Assembly: GCF_000720455.1 (NCBI RefSeq)
Contig: NZ_JOAK01000043.1
Location: 1-43,483, forward strand
Reading direction: 5' to 3'
Length of the DNA stretch: 43,483 nucleotides
Source: Streptomyces virginiae
Lineage (GTDB): Bacteria; Actinomycetota; Actinomycetes; Streptomycetales; Streptomycetaceae
Part shown: piece by piece, positions 1-6,649 of the stretch
How the letters are laid out: each line of letters opens with the position of its first letter
Position numbering within the stretch: the first letter of the stretch is position 1
Program-made: the position numbers and the translations under genes
The notes under the pieces: generated by a model
What the model was told of the DNA's origin: nothing
Database searches by the model: none
What the model saw: only the letters and a program-made list of their open reading frames with translations

Positions 1-240
1 CCCCACCACAGGTCTAAACCACTAACCCACGCCAGCAGCAACCCCACACCCCATTTCGAATGCATTCCCCAATCTGAAAACCCACCAAATACCAAAACAG
101 ACACACCCCCTGACCCCACACCAAAAACACAACCCCCAACACCCCACCCACACACCCAAAATGACGCATCAAAACCCCACCTGTGTAGAAACCCGAAAAC
201 CACCCCACCACCACCCAGCCACCCATACCAAAAACACAAA
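1..240. other. G-poor, A/C-rich non-coding stretch
   Basis: On the plus strand this stretch is nearly all A and C. I count 17 G in 240 bases, in DNA that otherwise runs near 70% G+C with balanced strands. No ORF with Streptomyces-like codon use crosses it. It lies immediately beyond the terminator of the minus-strand gene that ends at 277. Strong skew of this kind is unlike ordinary arm intergenic DNA. It could belong to an untranslated spacer, an origin or transfer region, or a terminus-proximal segment of a mobile or linear element. Its left limit is cut by the window, so its full extent is unknown. Confidence 0.7.
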
Positions 241-242
241 AA

Positions 243-268
243 GAGCCCCCGGCATTCGCCGGGGGCTC
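243..268 (-). terminator. Rho-independent terminator of the 277-473 gene
   Basis: A perfect 11-bp stem (GAGCCCCCGGC / GCCGGGGGCTC) with an ATTC loop. On the minus strand it is followed by a T-rich run (CTTTTTGTGTTTTT). It starts 9 bp past the stop codon of the minus-strand gene, so it is a canonical intrinsic terminator for that gene. Confidence 0.85.
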
Positions 269-276
269 AGATCGGC

Positions 277-473
277 CTACAGATAGTCGACCCGGTCCGC
301 CACGAGGGTGCCGCGGTGGGGGCCGTACAGCGGGGTGTCGGTCAGCCGGAATCGCTCCACGCGGCCGTCGGGCCGCCGGACGGGGATGACCGTGCCCGGC
401 TGCTCGGCGCTGGCGAACGCAGCGGGCGGCCGTCCGCGGTGAGCGAGGTGTACCAGCGGCTGATGCGCTTCAT
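277..473 (-). pseudogene. Small hypothetical protein gene, probably frameshifted
   Basis: The ATG at 473 follows a good ribosome site (GGAAGG, 7-nt spacer) and reads MKRISRWYTSLTADGR. That frame then degenerates and would stop after 43 residues. The -1/+2 frame has excellent G/C third positions and reads on to the stop at 277 through PGTVIPVRRPDGR and DTPLYGPHRGTLVADR. The 197-nt span is not a multiple of three. One inserted or lost base near 420-430 would restore a protein of about 65 aa. I do not recognise a function. The compact basic/aromatic start and the neighbours suggest the short proteins common on actinomycete mobile elements. The shift could be real decay or a sequencing error. The terminator at 243-268 fits a gene that was functional recently. 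Confidence 0.55.
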
Positions 474-544
474 GTTGGTGCCTTCCTGGTCAGAGCCCGT
501 GTGGCCCCTCTCCACCCCTTACGGGCGCTCGCAGGCGGAGGCAC

Positions 545-634
545 ATGAGTGGCACACGATCCCGCCCCAGATGGCACAGGTATGCGGAGGTATGTCCGGG
601 TGACCGGTCCGCGCGGCTCAGCGGATCTACCTAG
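545..634 (+). CDS. Possible 29-aa small ORF
   Basis: The ATG at 545 sits behind GGCGGAGG with a 3-4 nt spacer and encodes 29 residues (MSGTRSRPRWHRYAEVCPG, then DRSARLSGST). It is basic and has no recognisable domain. It lies 55 bp upstream of the zinc-ribbon gene at 690 and could be a leader peptide or a chance ORF. The only support is the ribosome-site match. Confidence 0.25.
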   Translation: MSGTRSRPRWHRYAEVCPGDRSARLSGST

Positions 635-689
635 GTCTAGAAATCGAACATATGAGTCTGCGGGTCCTCTCCGTCACCAGGAGCGCATC

Positions 690-857
690 ATGACCTCCCC
701 CACTCCCCCCGCCGGCCGACCGCAGCCCGTCACCTGGGCGCCGAGTCAGACCGGCCCCTGTGCCAAATGCGGGCGTCCGTGCGCGCGGTACGGGGCTCCA
801 GCCAACCCCTTGTGCGAGACGTGCAGGGCCGCTCGGCGGGCGCAGAACGGAGGCTGA
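690..857 (+). CDS. Small double-CxxC zinc-ribbon-like protein
   Basis: 55 aa. The ATG at 690 is preceded by AGGAG with a 6-7 nt spacer, which decides the start over longer readings of the same frame. After a Pro/Thr-rich N-terminus of about 23 residues come two cysteine pairs, CAKC (residues 24-27) and CETC (42-45), with a further Cys at 31. This is the arrangement of a small zinc ribbon. The tail is basic and Arg/Ala-rich, which would suit nucleic-acid binding. It lies 4 bp from the next gene (862), so the two are probably co-transcribed. I cannot name its function. Proteins like this are typical passengers of Streptomyces plasmids and integrative elements. Confidence 0.7.
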   Translation: MTSPTPPAGRPQPVTWAPSQTGPCAKCGRPCARYGAPANPLCETCRAARRAQNGG

Positions 858-861
858 CCGG

Positions 862-1212
862 ATGTCCGTGCTGCCGCCGGATCTGCCCCGGCTGCAAACC
901 CTGGTCACCTACCTGCGCGGCGAGCTGGGCCGCGCGGAGCGCGCCCTGACCGCGGCCGAGGAGCGCGAGGCCGCCGCGGTCCGCCAGCAGCCGGCGCCCG
1001 AGCCTCCCGCGTGGCTGGTGGAGCGCGGCATAGGCGCGGGCCGGCTCCCGGCCCGCCTCCACACCGGCGACTGCTGGGACACCGGCAAGCGGCATCCAAC
1101 CCCAGGCACCCAAACAGCAGAAAGCGGCCGGCGGGAACTTGACCAGGCTCCGTGCGTGTGCGAAGGATCGGGCCCGGTCGGCCCCGAGTGGGTCTCGCCC
1201 CCCACCACCTAG
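862..1212 (+). pseudogene. N-terminal half of a split DUF6233-like gene
   Basis: The ATG at 862 opens MSVLPPDLPRLQTLVTYLRG, then an Ala/Glu-rich coiled-coil-like segment, then PAWLVERGIGAGRLPARLH and TGDCWDTGKR. This is the pattern I remember for a Streptomyces family catalogued as DUF6233, whose members end in a CxxC...RPDTxLGxL tail. Here family-like sequence stops after codon Arg77 (1090-1092). The rest of the ORF to 1212 looks random. The missing tail is present in frame at 1777-1878. The gene therefore appears interrupted by 684 bp holding the 1229-1693 ORF. The truncated product may still be made. Family assignment is from memory. Confidence 0.6.
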
Positions 1213-1228
1213 AGGGAAGAGTCCTTCC

Positions 1229-1693
1229 ATGCCTGCACACAGCGAGTCCGTGCTCGTCCGCCCCGACCCGCGCCGCCTCCTGGTGTCTGCTGCCCCCGCA
1301 GTTCTCGTGGCGCTCACGCAAGGTCTCACCAGCGACGGCCAGGTGCTGCCGAGGCCGGTCTGGCTTGCCCTCGGGGCCGCATTCGCTGTCTTCTCCTTCG
1401 CCCTGCACTGGCTCCTCGCCGTCTCGGTAGCGGACGGACACATCACCGTGCGCCGGGGCCTCAGGCCACAGCGGCTACCGCTGGCCGACCTCGACAGCGT
1501 CGAGGTGGAGGAGGCGGGGCGCCTGGGGTATGTGATCCGCTGCCGTCAGGCCGGCGAACCGGAGTTCAAGGTCCCGCTGACCATGATGCGGCAGAACGAT
1601 CAACGCCTGGTGATCGCGGCCATCCACGCTGCGGTCCGGCCGGGTGCCCTACGGGGCGGCGCTGCCCCGGGGGCCTTCACCAAGACGCCTTAA
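1229..1693 (+). CDS. Small membrane protein with PH-like domain
   Basis: 154 aa. The ATG at 1229 follows AGGGAAGAG. The N-terminus has a short cytoplasmic stretch, then two hydrophobic segments at about residues 17-33 and 43-65. The second half (VADGHITVRRGLRPQRLPLADLD onward) looks like a bacterial PH fold (YdbT/PH_6-like), a domain often found after two membrane helices in actinobacterial membrane proteins. It sits wholly inside the 684-bp segment that separates the halves of the DUF6233-like gene, so it probably came in with that insertion. Role unknown. Membrane location is inferred from hydropathy read by eye. Confidence 0.6.
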   Translation: MPAHSESVLVRPDPRRLLVSAAPAVLVALTQGLTSDGQVLPRPVWLALGAAFAVFSFALHWLLAVSVADGHITVRRGLRPQRLPLADLDSVEVEEAGRLGYVIRCRQAGEPEFKVPLTMMRQNDQRLVIAAIHAAVRPGALRGGAAPGAFTKTP

Positions 1694-1776
1694 AGGGCGT
1701 GTAATCCCGCCTTGACCGTTTGGGATGTCGTCGGTCGAGGGCGGCGTGATGCCGTGAGTCAAGGTGCGTCAGGCGG

Positions 1777-1878
1777 TGCGTCCCGGCCGCCGCCGAGCAG
1801 GTGCGACAGCTCCTCGCCCAGGGCGTGCCCGCCTGTATCCACTGCCGCCCGGACACGGCTCTCGGAGTGCTGGAGTGA
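1777..1878 (+). pseudogene. C-terminal half of the split DUF6233-like gene
   Basis: The frame reads CVPAAAEQVRQLLAQGVPAC followed by IHCRPDTALGVLE and a TGA at 1876. The CxxC and the CRPDTALGVLE ending are the family's usual C-terminus. There is no start codon or ribosome site for it here. The tetramer GCGG occurs at both junctions (1089-1092 and 1773-1776). Joining 1092 to 1777 restores TGKR-CVPAAAEQV in frame. It lies 23 bp before the next start codon. Confidence 0.6.
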
Positions 1879-1901
1879 GCAGGTACCGGCACGGTGGAGG
1901 G

Positions 1902-2129
1902 ATGAGCCCTGACCTGCGCGTCATCGTCTACCCGCCGGACGCCGAGGGCGGACGCCGTATCCGTGTCGACGGCGAGATCCTCGGCCGCGCCCTCGGCCCC
2001 GGTGACCTGCTGGAGTTCCTGCGCCGGGCCGGCCTGGACCCTGATGACGTCCGCCTGGACGACGCGCTGCTCATCGAGTGGCGCGGCGGCGGACCGGCCG
2101 TATGGTCCCCGGACCTCGATGGGGCCTGA
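1902..2129 (+). CDS. 75-aa conserved small protein (EFLRRAGL / W.GGGP.VW family)
   Basis: The ATG at 1902 has GGTGGAGGG immediately upstream. The protein opens with a beta-strand-like RVIVYPPDAEGGRRIRVDG. It then has a helix with EFLRRAGL and ends IEWRGGGPAVWSPD. A 74-aa paralogue on the other strand at 33740-33516 shares the [16 protein letters not shown] and I.W.GGGP.VW positions. It is acidic, has no Cys and no membrane segment, and is likely a small cytosolic protein. Function unknown. It is the last plus-strand gene of the small-gene cluster, convergent with the Tpg-like gene. Confidence 0.75.
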   Translation: MSPDLRVIVYPPDAEGGRRIRVDGEILGRALGPGDLLEFLRRAGLDPDDVRLDDALLIEWRGGGPAVWSPDLDGA

Positions 2130-2137
2130 GTGCAGCA

Positions 2138-2174
2138 GTGCGGGCCGCTACCCGGCGAGGGCGGCGGCCCGCAC
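2138..2174. terminator. Bidirectional hairpin between convergent genes
   Basis: An 11-bp perfect inverted repeat (GTGCGGGCCGC / GCGGCCCGCAC) with a 15-nt loop. It fills the gap between the 1902-2129 gene and the Tpg-like gene ending at 2178. It has no T-tract, which is usual for Streptomyces terminators. Confidence 0.6.
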
Positions 2175-2177
2175 GGG

Positions 2178-2774
2178 TCAGGCTCCGATTCCGATGGAGG
2201 AGACGTATGCGTAGGCCGCGTATTCCGAGTCGAGGTCGGAAATGACGTCGTCCCAGATTTCGTCAATCAGGGATTCGTCGCGGTCGGCCCAGGCCTTGAC
2301 CAGATCGCCCCAGATATAGCGGACGGTGATAGAGCGGTCGCTCAGGGGGCGCCGGAATTTGCCGTCTACGTGGCTTTGGTCCACGGGGTAGATCTCCATG
2401 CGGCGGCCGCGGCCGCCGTTGTCCAGGTGCCGGGCGAGCCACCCGGACCGGATCAGGTTCTCCCGCCGCCGCTCCCAGTACGCGCGGTCAACCCGCTCGC
2501 GGTTCGCCGGGGAGGGCGCGGCCTTGCCCTTCATCCAGGAGCGCAACGTCCGGGGCGTGATGCCCTGCTGCGCCAGGGCTTCCCGGCCGGCGGGGCTGTC
2601 GAGGTAGCGCAGGCGGGCGGCGAGGCCGCGGCGGGTGGTGACGGTCGAGGTGATGCCGGAGGAGTGCACGATCCGGTTGAGTTCCAGGATCAGCGCTTCC
2701 CCGCCCTTCACCCCGCGGGCGTCGTATTTGCCCCAGTCGCCCCACCGGGCCCACAGGTCGTCGGATCCCGACAT
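2178..2774 (-). CDS. Putative telomere terminal protein, Tpg-like
   Basis: 198 aa. The ATG (2774-2772) overlaps the upstream gene's TGA as TGATG, so translation is coupled. Residues about 48-110 contain a helix-turn-helix (GREALAQQGITPRTLRSWMK) followed by a long Arg/Glu-rich helix. This matches the layout I recall for Streptomyces Tpg (GLLGVSQRTVERYVKD, then an RKRWQP-type helix). Next come a basic turn, a beta segment (DRSITVRYIWGDLVKAW) and an acidic C-terminus. Tpg is 184-185 aa and is the protein covalently bound to 5' ends of linear replicons, acting as primer for end patching. Length, layout and position downstream of a Tap-like gene support the call. Overall similarity appears low, so it could be a diverged class or another HTH protein. 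Confidence 0.55.
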   Translation of the reverse strand: MSGSDDLWARWGDWGKYDARGVKGGEALILELNRIVHSSGITSTVTTRRGLAARLRYLDSPAGREALAQQGITPRTLRSWMKGKAAPSPANRERVDRAYWERRRENLIRSGWLARHLDNGGRGRRMEIYPVDQSHVDGKFRRPLSDRSITVRYIWGDLVKAWADRDESLIDEIWDDVISDLDSEYAAYAYVSSIGIGA

Positions 2775-4342
2775 CAGCTCTTACCCCCCAGCGTGTAAAT
2801 GCTCTTTTCCTTCACCTGATTCATGTCTCGGCCCTCGGTGAAAACTGTCCGCCAGTCACCGATCACGTGAAGTTCATCCGTTCCTGAAATCTCCACAACC
2901 TGAAGTCCCGCTTTGTGGATCTTGTTGGCTTTCATCCACAGATTCGCAAATGCTTTTGCCCTCATAATGTGCATCCAGTCGGGGCGTCGCATATCACGGT
3001 TTGCAGTGGATTCGCCGAGGGTGGAGACCAGCTTAGAATACATGGATTTCACGTAGTTCACGGTCAGTTCGTCACCCTCGGCAAGGGCGTCTTTCCGGAC
3101 CTCGGCCAGGGCGCGGCGGAGTTTTTCCAAAAGGACTTCGGTGCCGCCGGAAACGAGTGAGCGGTGAATTGTTGGAGCGTCGGCGAGGTTGTCGCGGGCG
3201 CAGTCGAGGAGCAGTCGGAGGGTGGATTCGCTCACCCACAACTCGCCCGGCTCCATCCGGTTGCCCAGCGGGTTGGGCAGGTCGGTGTGCTCCCACTCGG
3301 CCGGCGTGATGAGGTGAACGCCGGACTTCTTGCGGTCGTGGACGCCGCTGGTGTCCTCGCGGAGCTGTCCGATCGGCAACCACGCCTTGAACGCGCTGAG
3401 GTAGGCCGCGTTCATGTCCAGGGCCGTCACCTCGAACTGCTCGCCCTGCTTGGCCGCCTTGAAGACGTGGGGGTTGCGCCACTTCGGCCGGCCCTCCCAG
3501 ATCTCGTCCGCGCCCTTCTGGGAGCGCTTGCGCAGGACCTCGGCGGTCGGCGGGAACTCGGAGTGCTCGTACCGGCCACCCACGCGCGAGGCCTTGAAGA
3601 ACTTCATGACGTCGGGGATGGCGCCCTTGAGGAGCGCGGCTTGAGCAGCTTCCAGGTCACCGGAGCACTCCTCCAGCGCCTCGTGCACCCGGCCCGTGAT
3701 CTGGTCGACCAGCGACCCCGACGCGTATGTACGGGGCGCCCGTGGCCCGGCGGCCGGGGCCGCCGGCTCGGCCGGGGCGTCCGGGGCGTCCGGCTCGACC
3801 GCGGGCGTCGGCTCAGCCTCGACCTGGGGCTTCGGCTCCGGTGCCGGTGCCGGGGGTTCGGCGGCAGGCTGCTGCGGTGCGGGGACCGGGGCGGTGGCGA
3901 TGGCGGCCGCGCACTCCTCGGCGCTCAGGTGCTGCGGGAACCCTTCGATTTCGTCGCTGGTCGGCTGCCCGCACAGCACGCAGGGCAGGACCATCGACAG
4001 CGCGGGCGTGGCGGGCCGTTGGACGGGGAGCTGCTGAGCGCGGCCGCGGGGGAGCTGTACGGGCGGGGCGGCGACGTCGACGGGGCGCAGGGGCGGAATC
4101 GATCCGTGCAGGACGCCGACCGCGTGCGTGGGGCCGGCCAGCAGGTCCAGGACGTGCAGGCCGTAGTGGGCGGCCAGGCCGTCGACGTCCTCCAACGACC
4201 AGTGCTGCCGCCCTGCCTGCTTACGGGAGACCTGCGCTTGCGACAGGCCGAGGGCCTCGGCGACGACGTTCTGACGCTCACCCGTACGCGCCATCAACGC
4301 AGCGACCGTGAGCCTGAGCAGTTCTTCGGTACCCATCACCAT
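2774..4342 (-). CDS. Putative telomere-associated protein, Tap-like, with N-terminal HTH
   Basis: 522 aa if started at the ATG at 4342; a second ATG is at 4336. Layout: XRE-type helix-turn-helix (about 22-70), a CVLC pair (121-124), a Pro/Ala-rich linker (150-205) and a C-terminal domain (about 205-522). That domain carries VTALDMNAAYLSAF (305-318), LPNPLGNR, NYVKSMYSKL (429-438), RRPDW (452-456) and ISGTDELHVIG (485-495). These occur in the same order as the segments I recall in Streptomyces Tap (GIDVNTAFLAA, LPNPF, WRPDI, SDCVVY). Tap binds telomeric single-stranded DNA and recruits Tpg. Tap is about 740 aa, so this protein is shorter. It overlaps the Tpg-like gene, giving the same tap-tpg order. 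The promoter suggests a leaderless message from 4342. An unrelated plasmid replication or regulatory protein remains possible. Confidence 0.55.
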   Translation of the reverse strand: MVMGTEELLRLTVAALMARTGERQNVVAEALGLSQAQVSRKQAGRQHWSLEDVDGLAAHYGLHVLDLLAGPTHAVGVLHGSIPPLRPVDVAAPPVQLPRGRAQQLPVQRPATPALSMVLPCVLCGQPTSDEIEGFPQHLSAEECAAAIATAPVPAPQQPAAEPPAPAPEPKPQVEAEPTPAVEPDAPDAPAEPAAPAAGPRAPRTYASGSLVDQITGRVHEALEECSGDLEAAQAALLKGAIPDVMKFFKASRVGGRYEHSEFPPTAEVLRKRSQKGADEIWEGRPKWRNPHVFKAAKQGEQFEVTALDMNAAYLSAFKAWLPIGQLREDTSGVHDRKKSGVHLITPAEWEHTDLPNPLGNRMEPGELWVSESTLRLLLDCARDNLADAPTIHRSLVSGGTEVLLEKLRRALAEVRKDALAEGDELTVNYVKSMYSKLVSTLGESTANRDMRRPDWMHIMRAKAFANLWMKANKIHKAGLQVVEISGTDELHVIGDWRTVFTEGRDMNQVKEKSIYTLGGKS

Positions 4343-4396
4343 GATGCAACTCTAGCCCCAGCGATGCGAATTAGGCATCAGGGATGCCCAAAATGC
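4343..4396 (-). promoter_or_regulatory. Tap-like promoter with 20-bp-spaced GATGC boxes
   Basis: On the minus strand TAGAGT (4354-4349) lies 6 nt before the ATG at 4342. This is the spacing of a leaderless promoter, and no ribosome site precedes that ATG. GATGC occurs at 4343, 4363 and 4383, exactly 20 bp apart, with ATGC again at 4393. The third box forms the hairpin GGCATCAGGGATGCC (4374-4388). The boxes lie between the -10 and the start, in the spacer, and over the -35 region. This suits autorepression by the HTH of the Tap-like protein. Confidence 0.5.
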
Positions 4397-4449
4397 GTCG
4401 CGGGGTGGAGTTCATATCCGTCATGCCGCCCTTGATCAACAAAACCGGA

Positions 4450-4558
4450 GCCCCGCGGGGCGCGCCCGTCCACCCGCTGACCCGCCCGCGCGAGCCGCTC
4501 AGCGGGTGGTGCCGCTTCCGGCGGCCACGATCGCCGCACCGCCGCGGCGATCGTGGCC
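4450..4558. repeat. Cluster of palindromes upstream of the tap/tpg-like pair
   Basis: Three inverted repeats lie within 109 bp: GCCCCGCGGGGC (4450-4461); CCACCCGCTGA (4470-4480) with TCAGCGGGTGG (4499-4509); and GGCCACGATCGCCGC (4523-4537) with GCGGCGATCGTGGCC (4544-4558, 6-nt loop). No gene end adjoins them on the left, so a terminator role is not obvious. Tightly packed palindromes are typical of Streptomyces telomeres and also of origins and partition sites. Confidence 0.6.
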
Positions 4559-4816
4559 ACACCCCGCACGGCGCCATCGGAGCAGCGCGCGCGTGGTCCC
4601 CCACCGGTACTAAGGCCGTCCTTGGCGGCGACCTCTCACCGCGAGCTCAGCCCGTCGGTGAGGTCGAGCGGCTGGAACACCTGCGGGAAGCACTCGCCGC
4701 TGTGGCCATCGCGCTCGCCCACGTACACGGACGCTCCAGGAAATCGAAAGGCGCCACTACCCGGGCGTCTCATACCCTCGGCTCGCACCGACCCGTCGAA
4801 CATCACCAAGGACTTT

Positions 4817-5671
4817 GTGAATCACTCCGATCTCCTCGCCAAGGCCCCCTCGCTCGCGGCCGGCATGGCCGCCGCCGATCACAGCCCGGACAGCCAGCTG
4901 TCCCAGACTCGCCACCGTGCCGCGCTCGTGGCGAGCTGGCACATCGAACCCGGCTCAGCCGTCCTCGAGCTGGGCTGCGGCCAGGGCGACATGACCGCCG
5001 TCCTTGCAGAGGTGGTTGGGCCCAACGGGCGTGTGGTGGCCGTTGACGTGGCCGCACCCTCCTACGGGGCGCCGGTCACGCTCGGAGAGTCGGCAGCCCG
5101 GCTCGCGGCGGGCCCACTCGGGCCACGCATCGACTTCCGCTTCGGCACCGACGTCCTCGACCCATCGGTCGACTTCCCCGAAAGCACCTTCGACCATGTG
5201 GTGCTCGCACATTGCTCCTGGTACTTCGCCTCGCTCGGACAACTGCGAGACACGCTGGCCCGGGTACGGCCGTGGGCGCGGCGACTTTGGTTCACCGAGT
5301 GGGACCTCACGCCTTCCTCTGACGACCAGTTGGCGCACCTGCTCGCCGTGCTGATCCAGGGGCAGACCGAGGCCGCGGGATCGCATGGCGAGGGCAACGT
5401 CCGCACACCTTTCTCCCGTGAGGGCCTGCTGCGGCTCCTGCCCGAGGCCGGCTGGACGGCCGACGGCAGCGAGCCGGTCGATACCGGAGATCTGCAGGAC
5501 GGCGACTGGGAAATCGCAGCTTGCCTCGACCTGTTGGGAAGCGACGGGCGTCTGGCCGCGCTGCCCGAGCCGGTGCGACAGCTCGTCCTGAGTCAGGCGG
5601 ACGTGCTCCGGGCCCTTGCCAAGCCGCGCGGCAACCGCGCACTCGCCGCGTATTCGGTCACCGCGCGCTGA
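4817..5671 (+). CDS. Class I SAM-dependent methyltransferase
   Basis: 284 aa from the GTG at 4817 (AAGGA just upstream). Sequence before it in the same frame is not protein-like. Motif I is VLELGCGQGDMTAV at about residues 53-66, followed by VVAVDVA (motif II acid). Later come the FDHVVLAHCSWYF and RRLWFTEWDL segments typical of the Rossmann-fold methyltransferase core. The N-terminus (HSDLLAKAPSLAAGMAAADH) is shared by a conserved Streptomyces family of unknown substrate. Its role cannot be told from context. It stands alone, divergent from the Tap-like gene with about 470 bp of palindrome-rich DNA between. The catalytic fold is secure; the substrate is unknown. Confidence 0.85.
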   Translation: MNHSDLLAKAPSLAAGMAAADHSPDSQLSQTRHRAALVASWHIEPGSAVLELGCGQGDMTAVLAEVVGPNGRVVAVDVAAPSYGAPVTLGESAARLAAGPLGPRIDFRFGTDVLDPSVDFPESTFDHVVLAHCSWYFASLGQLRDTLARVRPWARRLWFTEWDLTPSSDDQLAHLLAVLIQGQTEAAGSHGEGNVRTPFSREGLLRLLPEAGWTADGSEPVDTGDLQDGDWEIAACLDLLGSDGRLAALPEPVRQLVLSQADVLRALAKPRGNRALAAYSVTAR

Positions 5672-5766
5672 CATACGGCCCCAGCGGCCGGCCCGGTCGA
5701 AAGGACCCGGCCTTGCGGCAGCCCGCCGTACCGGGCAACCGGAACGCCAGGCGCGGGCCGGCTCGG

Positions 5767-6033
5767 CTACCAGGGCGGCAGCGGCAGCCCCGCCGCGCGC
5801 CTCGGCTCCAAGAAGTCCGTGCGGAAGATTTCCAGGGAGGCCCTGAGCAGCGGAACACCCACCTCCGCGCCGAGGTGGACCAGCGTGGCCGTCTCCTCGT
5901 CCATCCGGAACTCCAGCAAGAGGGCGCCACGCCCGGCAGCGGTCATCTCCACCACTTCCAGAGCGTCGAAGTCGTCGCTCCCGAGCACGGTGAGGGCGGC
6001 GTACTCCCGGGCCTCCACAGAGAAAAACCTCAT
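5767..6033 (-). CDS. Hypothetical 88-aa protein
   Basis: The ATG at 6033 follows GGGAGGGGG, a strong ribosome site, and excludes a 12-residue upstream extension. The protein is a compact alternation of strands and helices (MRFFSVEAREYAALTVLG; MTAAGRGALLLEFRMDEETA; EIFRTDFLEPRR) with no signal peptide, Cys or membrane segment. I do not recognise the family. It is convergent with the methyltransferase. Confidence 0.6.
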   Translation of the reverse strand: MRFFSVEAREYAALTVLGSDDFDALEVVEMTAAGRGALLLEFRMDEETATLVHLGAEVGVPLLRASLEIFRTDFLEPRRAAGLPLPPW

Positions 6034-6649
6034 GCCCGTCCCCCTCCCGTGACCGAACTCCCTCGCCACCTCGGCCCCGCGAATCGTACGGCCTGCTCAC
6101 CGGCCGTATTCCGCGCCCTTGGCAGGCGAGGCCTGCTGCTGGTGGGCGGGGACGGCTGCTTCGGCCGGGGCCGGCTGACCGGGGACCGAGCAGCGGGTGT
6201 GGTGGAGCGGGCCGGGGCCGGGAGGGTCCCGGCCACGAGGCGGCCCAGCAAGGCAGTACCCGACGCCTCCTTCCAGGAGGTGCCGGCCCTCGGCCTCCCG
6301 CAGCCTGTGTGCGCGGACCTCGCGCGAGTCCGTCTGGCCGGGGGCACGTGAGTACTTTGGCCCTGTCCATCGTCTGGACCGTCGGAGGGGTGCTCCTGGC
6401 GGTGTCCCAGGATGCATACGGTGCCCTGCAAGGACGCCTTCGCCTATCTGCCGGGCCCAAGTCCCCGATGGAGCGACGAACCTGTGGTGCCGGTCGCACG
6501 GAGTGCTGGACGAAACGTTTCAGGTCACCTTCCGCATGCCGCAGGCCGGCCCCGACGCCTCAACGAATGTCACCCACCGTGTTTACGGCCGCACATTCCG
6601 GTAACAATAAGTAGCTACAGACAGTCCGAACCCGACGGAAGGCAGGAAC
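6034..6649. other. Gene-poor stretch with a SigB-like promoter match
   Basis: No ORF here has convincing codon use on either strand; the long frames are Arg/Pro/Gly-rich shadows. A GTG at 6348 opens a short hydrophobic reading (LALSIVWTVGGVLLAVS) that decays into non-protein-like sequence, possibly a remnant. Near the right edge GTTT (6581-6584) and CGGTAA (6599-6604) are 14 bp apart. This is close to the Streptomyces SigB-type consensus (GNNT, 14-16 bp, GGGTAY) and is well placed for the small gene at 6650. Confidence 0.35.

Noticed and set aside
1093..1776. An insertion sequence interrupting the DUF6233-like gene
   Set aside because: The segment carries no transposase and I found no terminal inverted repeats. 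It is reported instead as an unexplained insertion.
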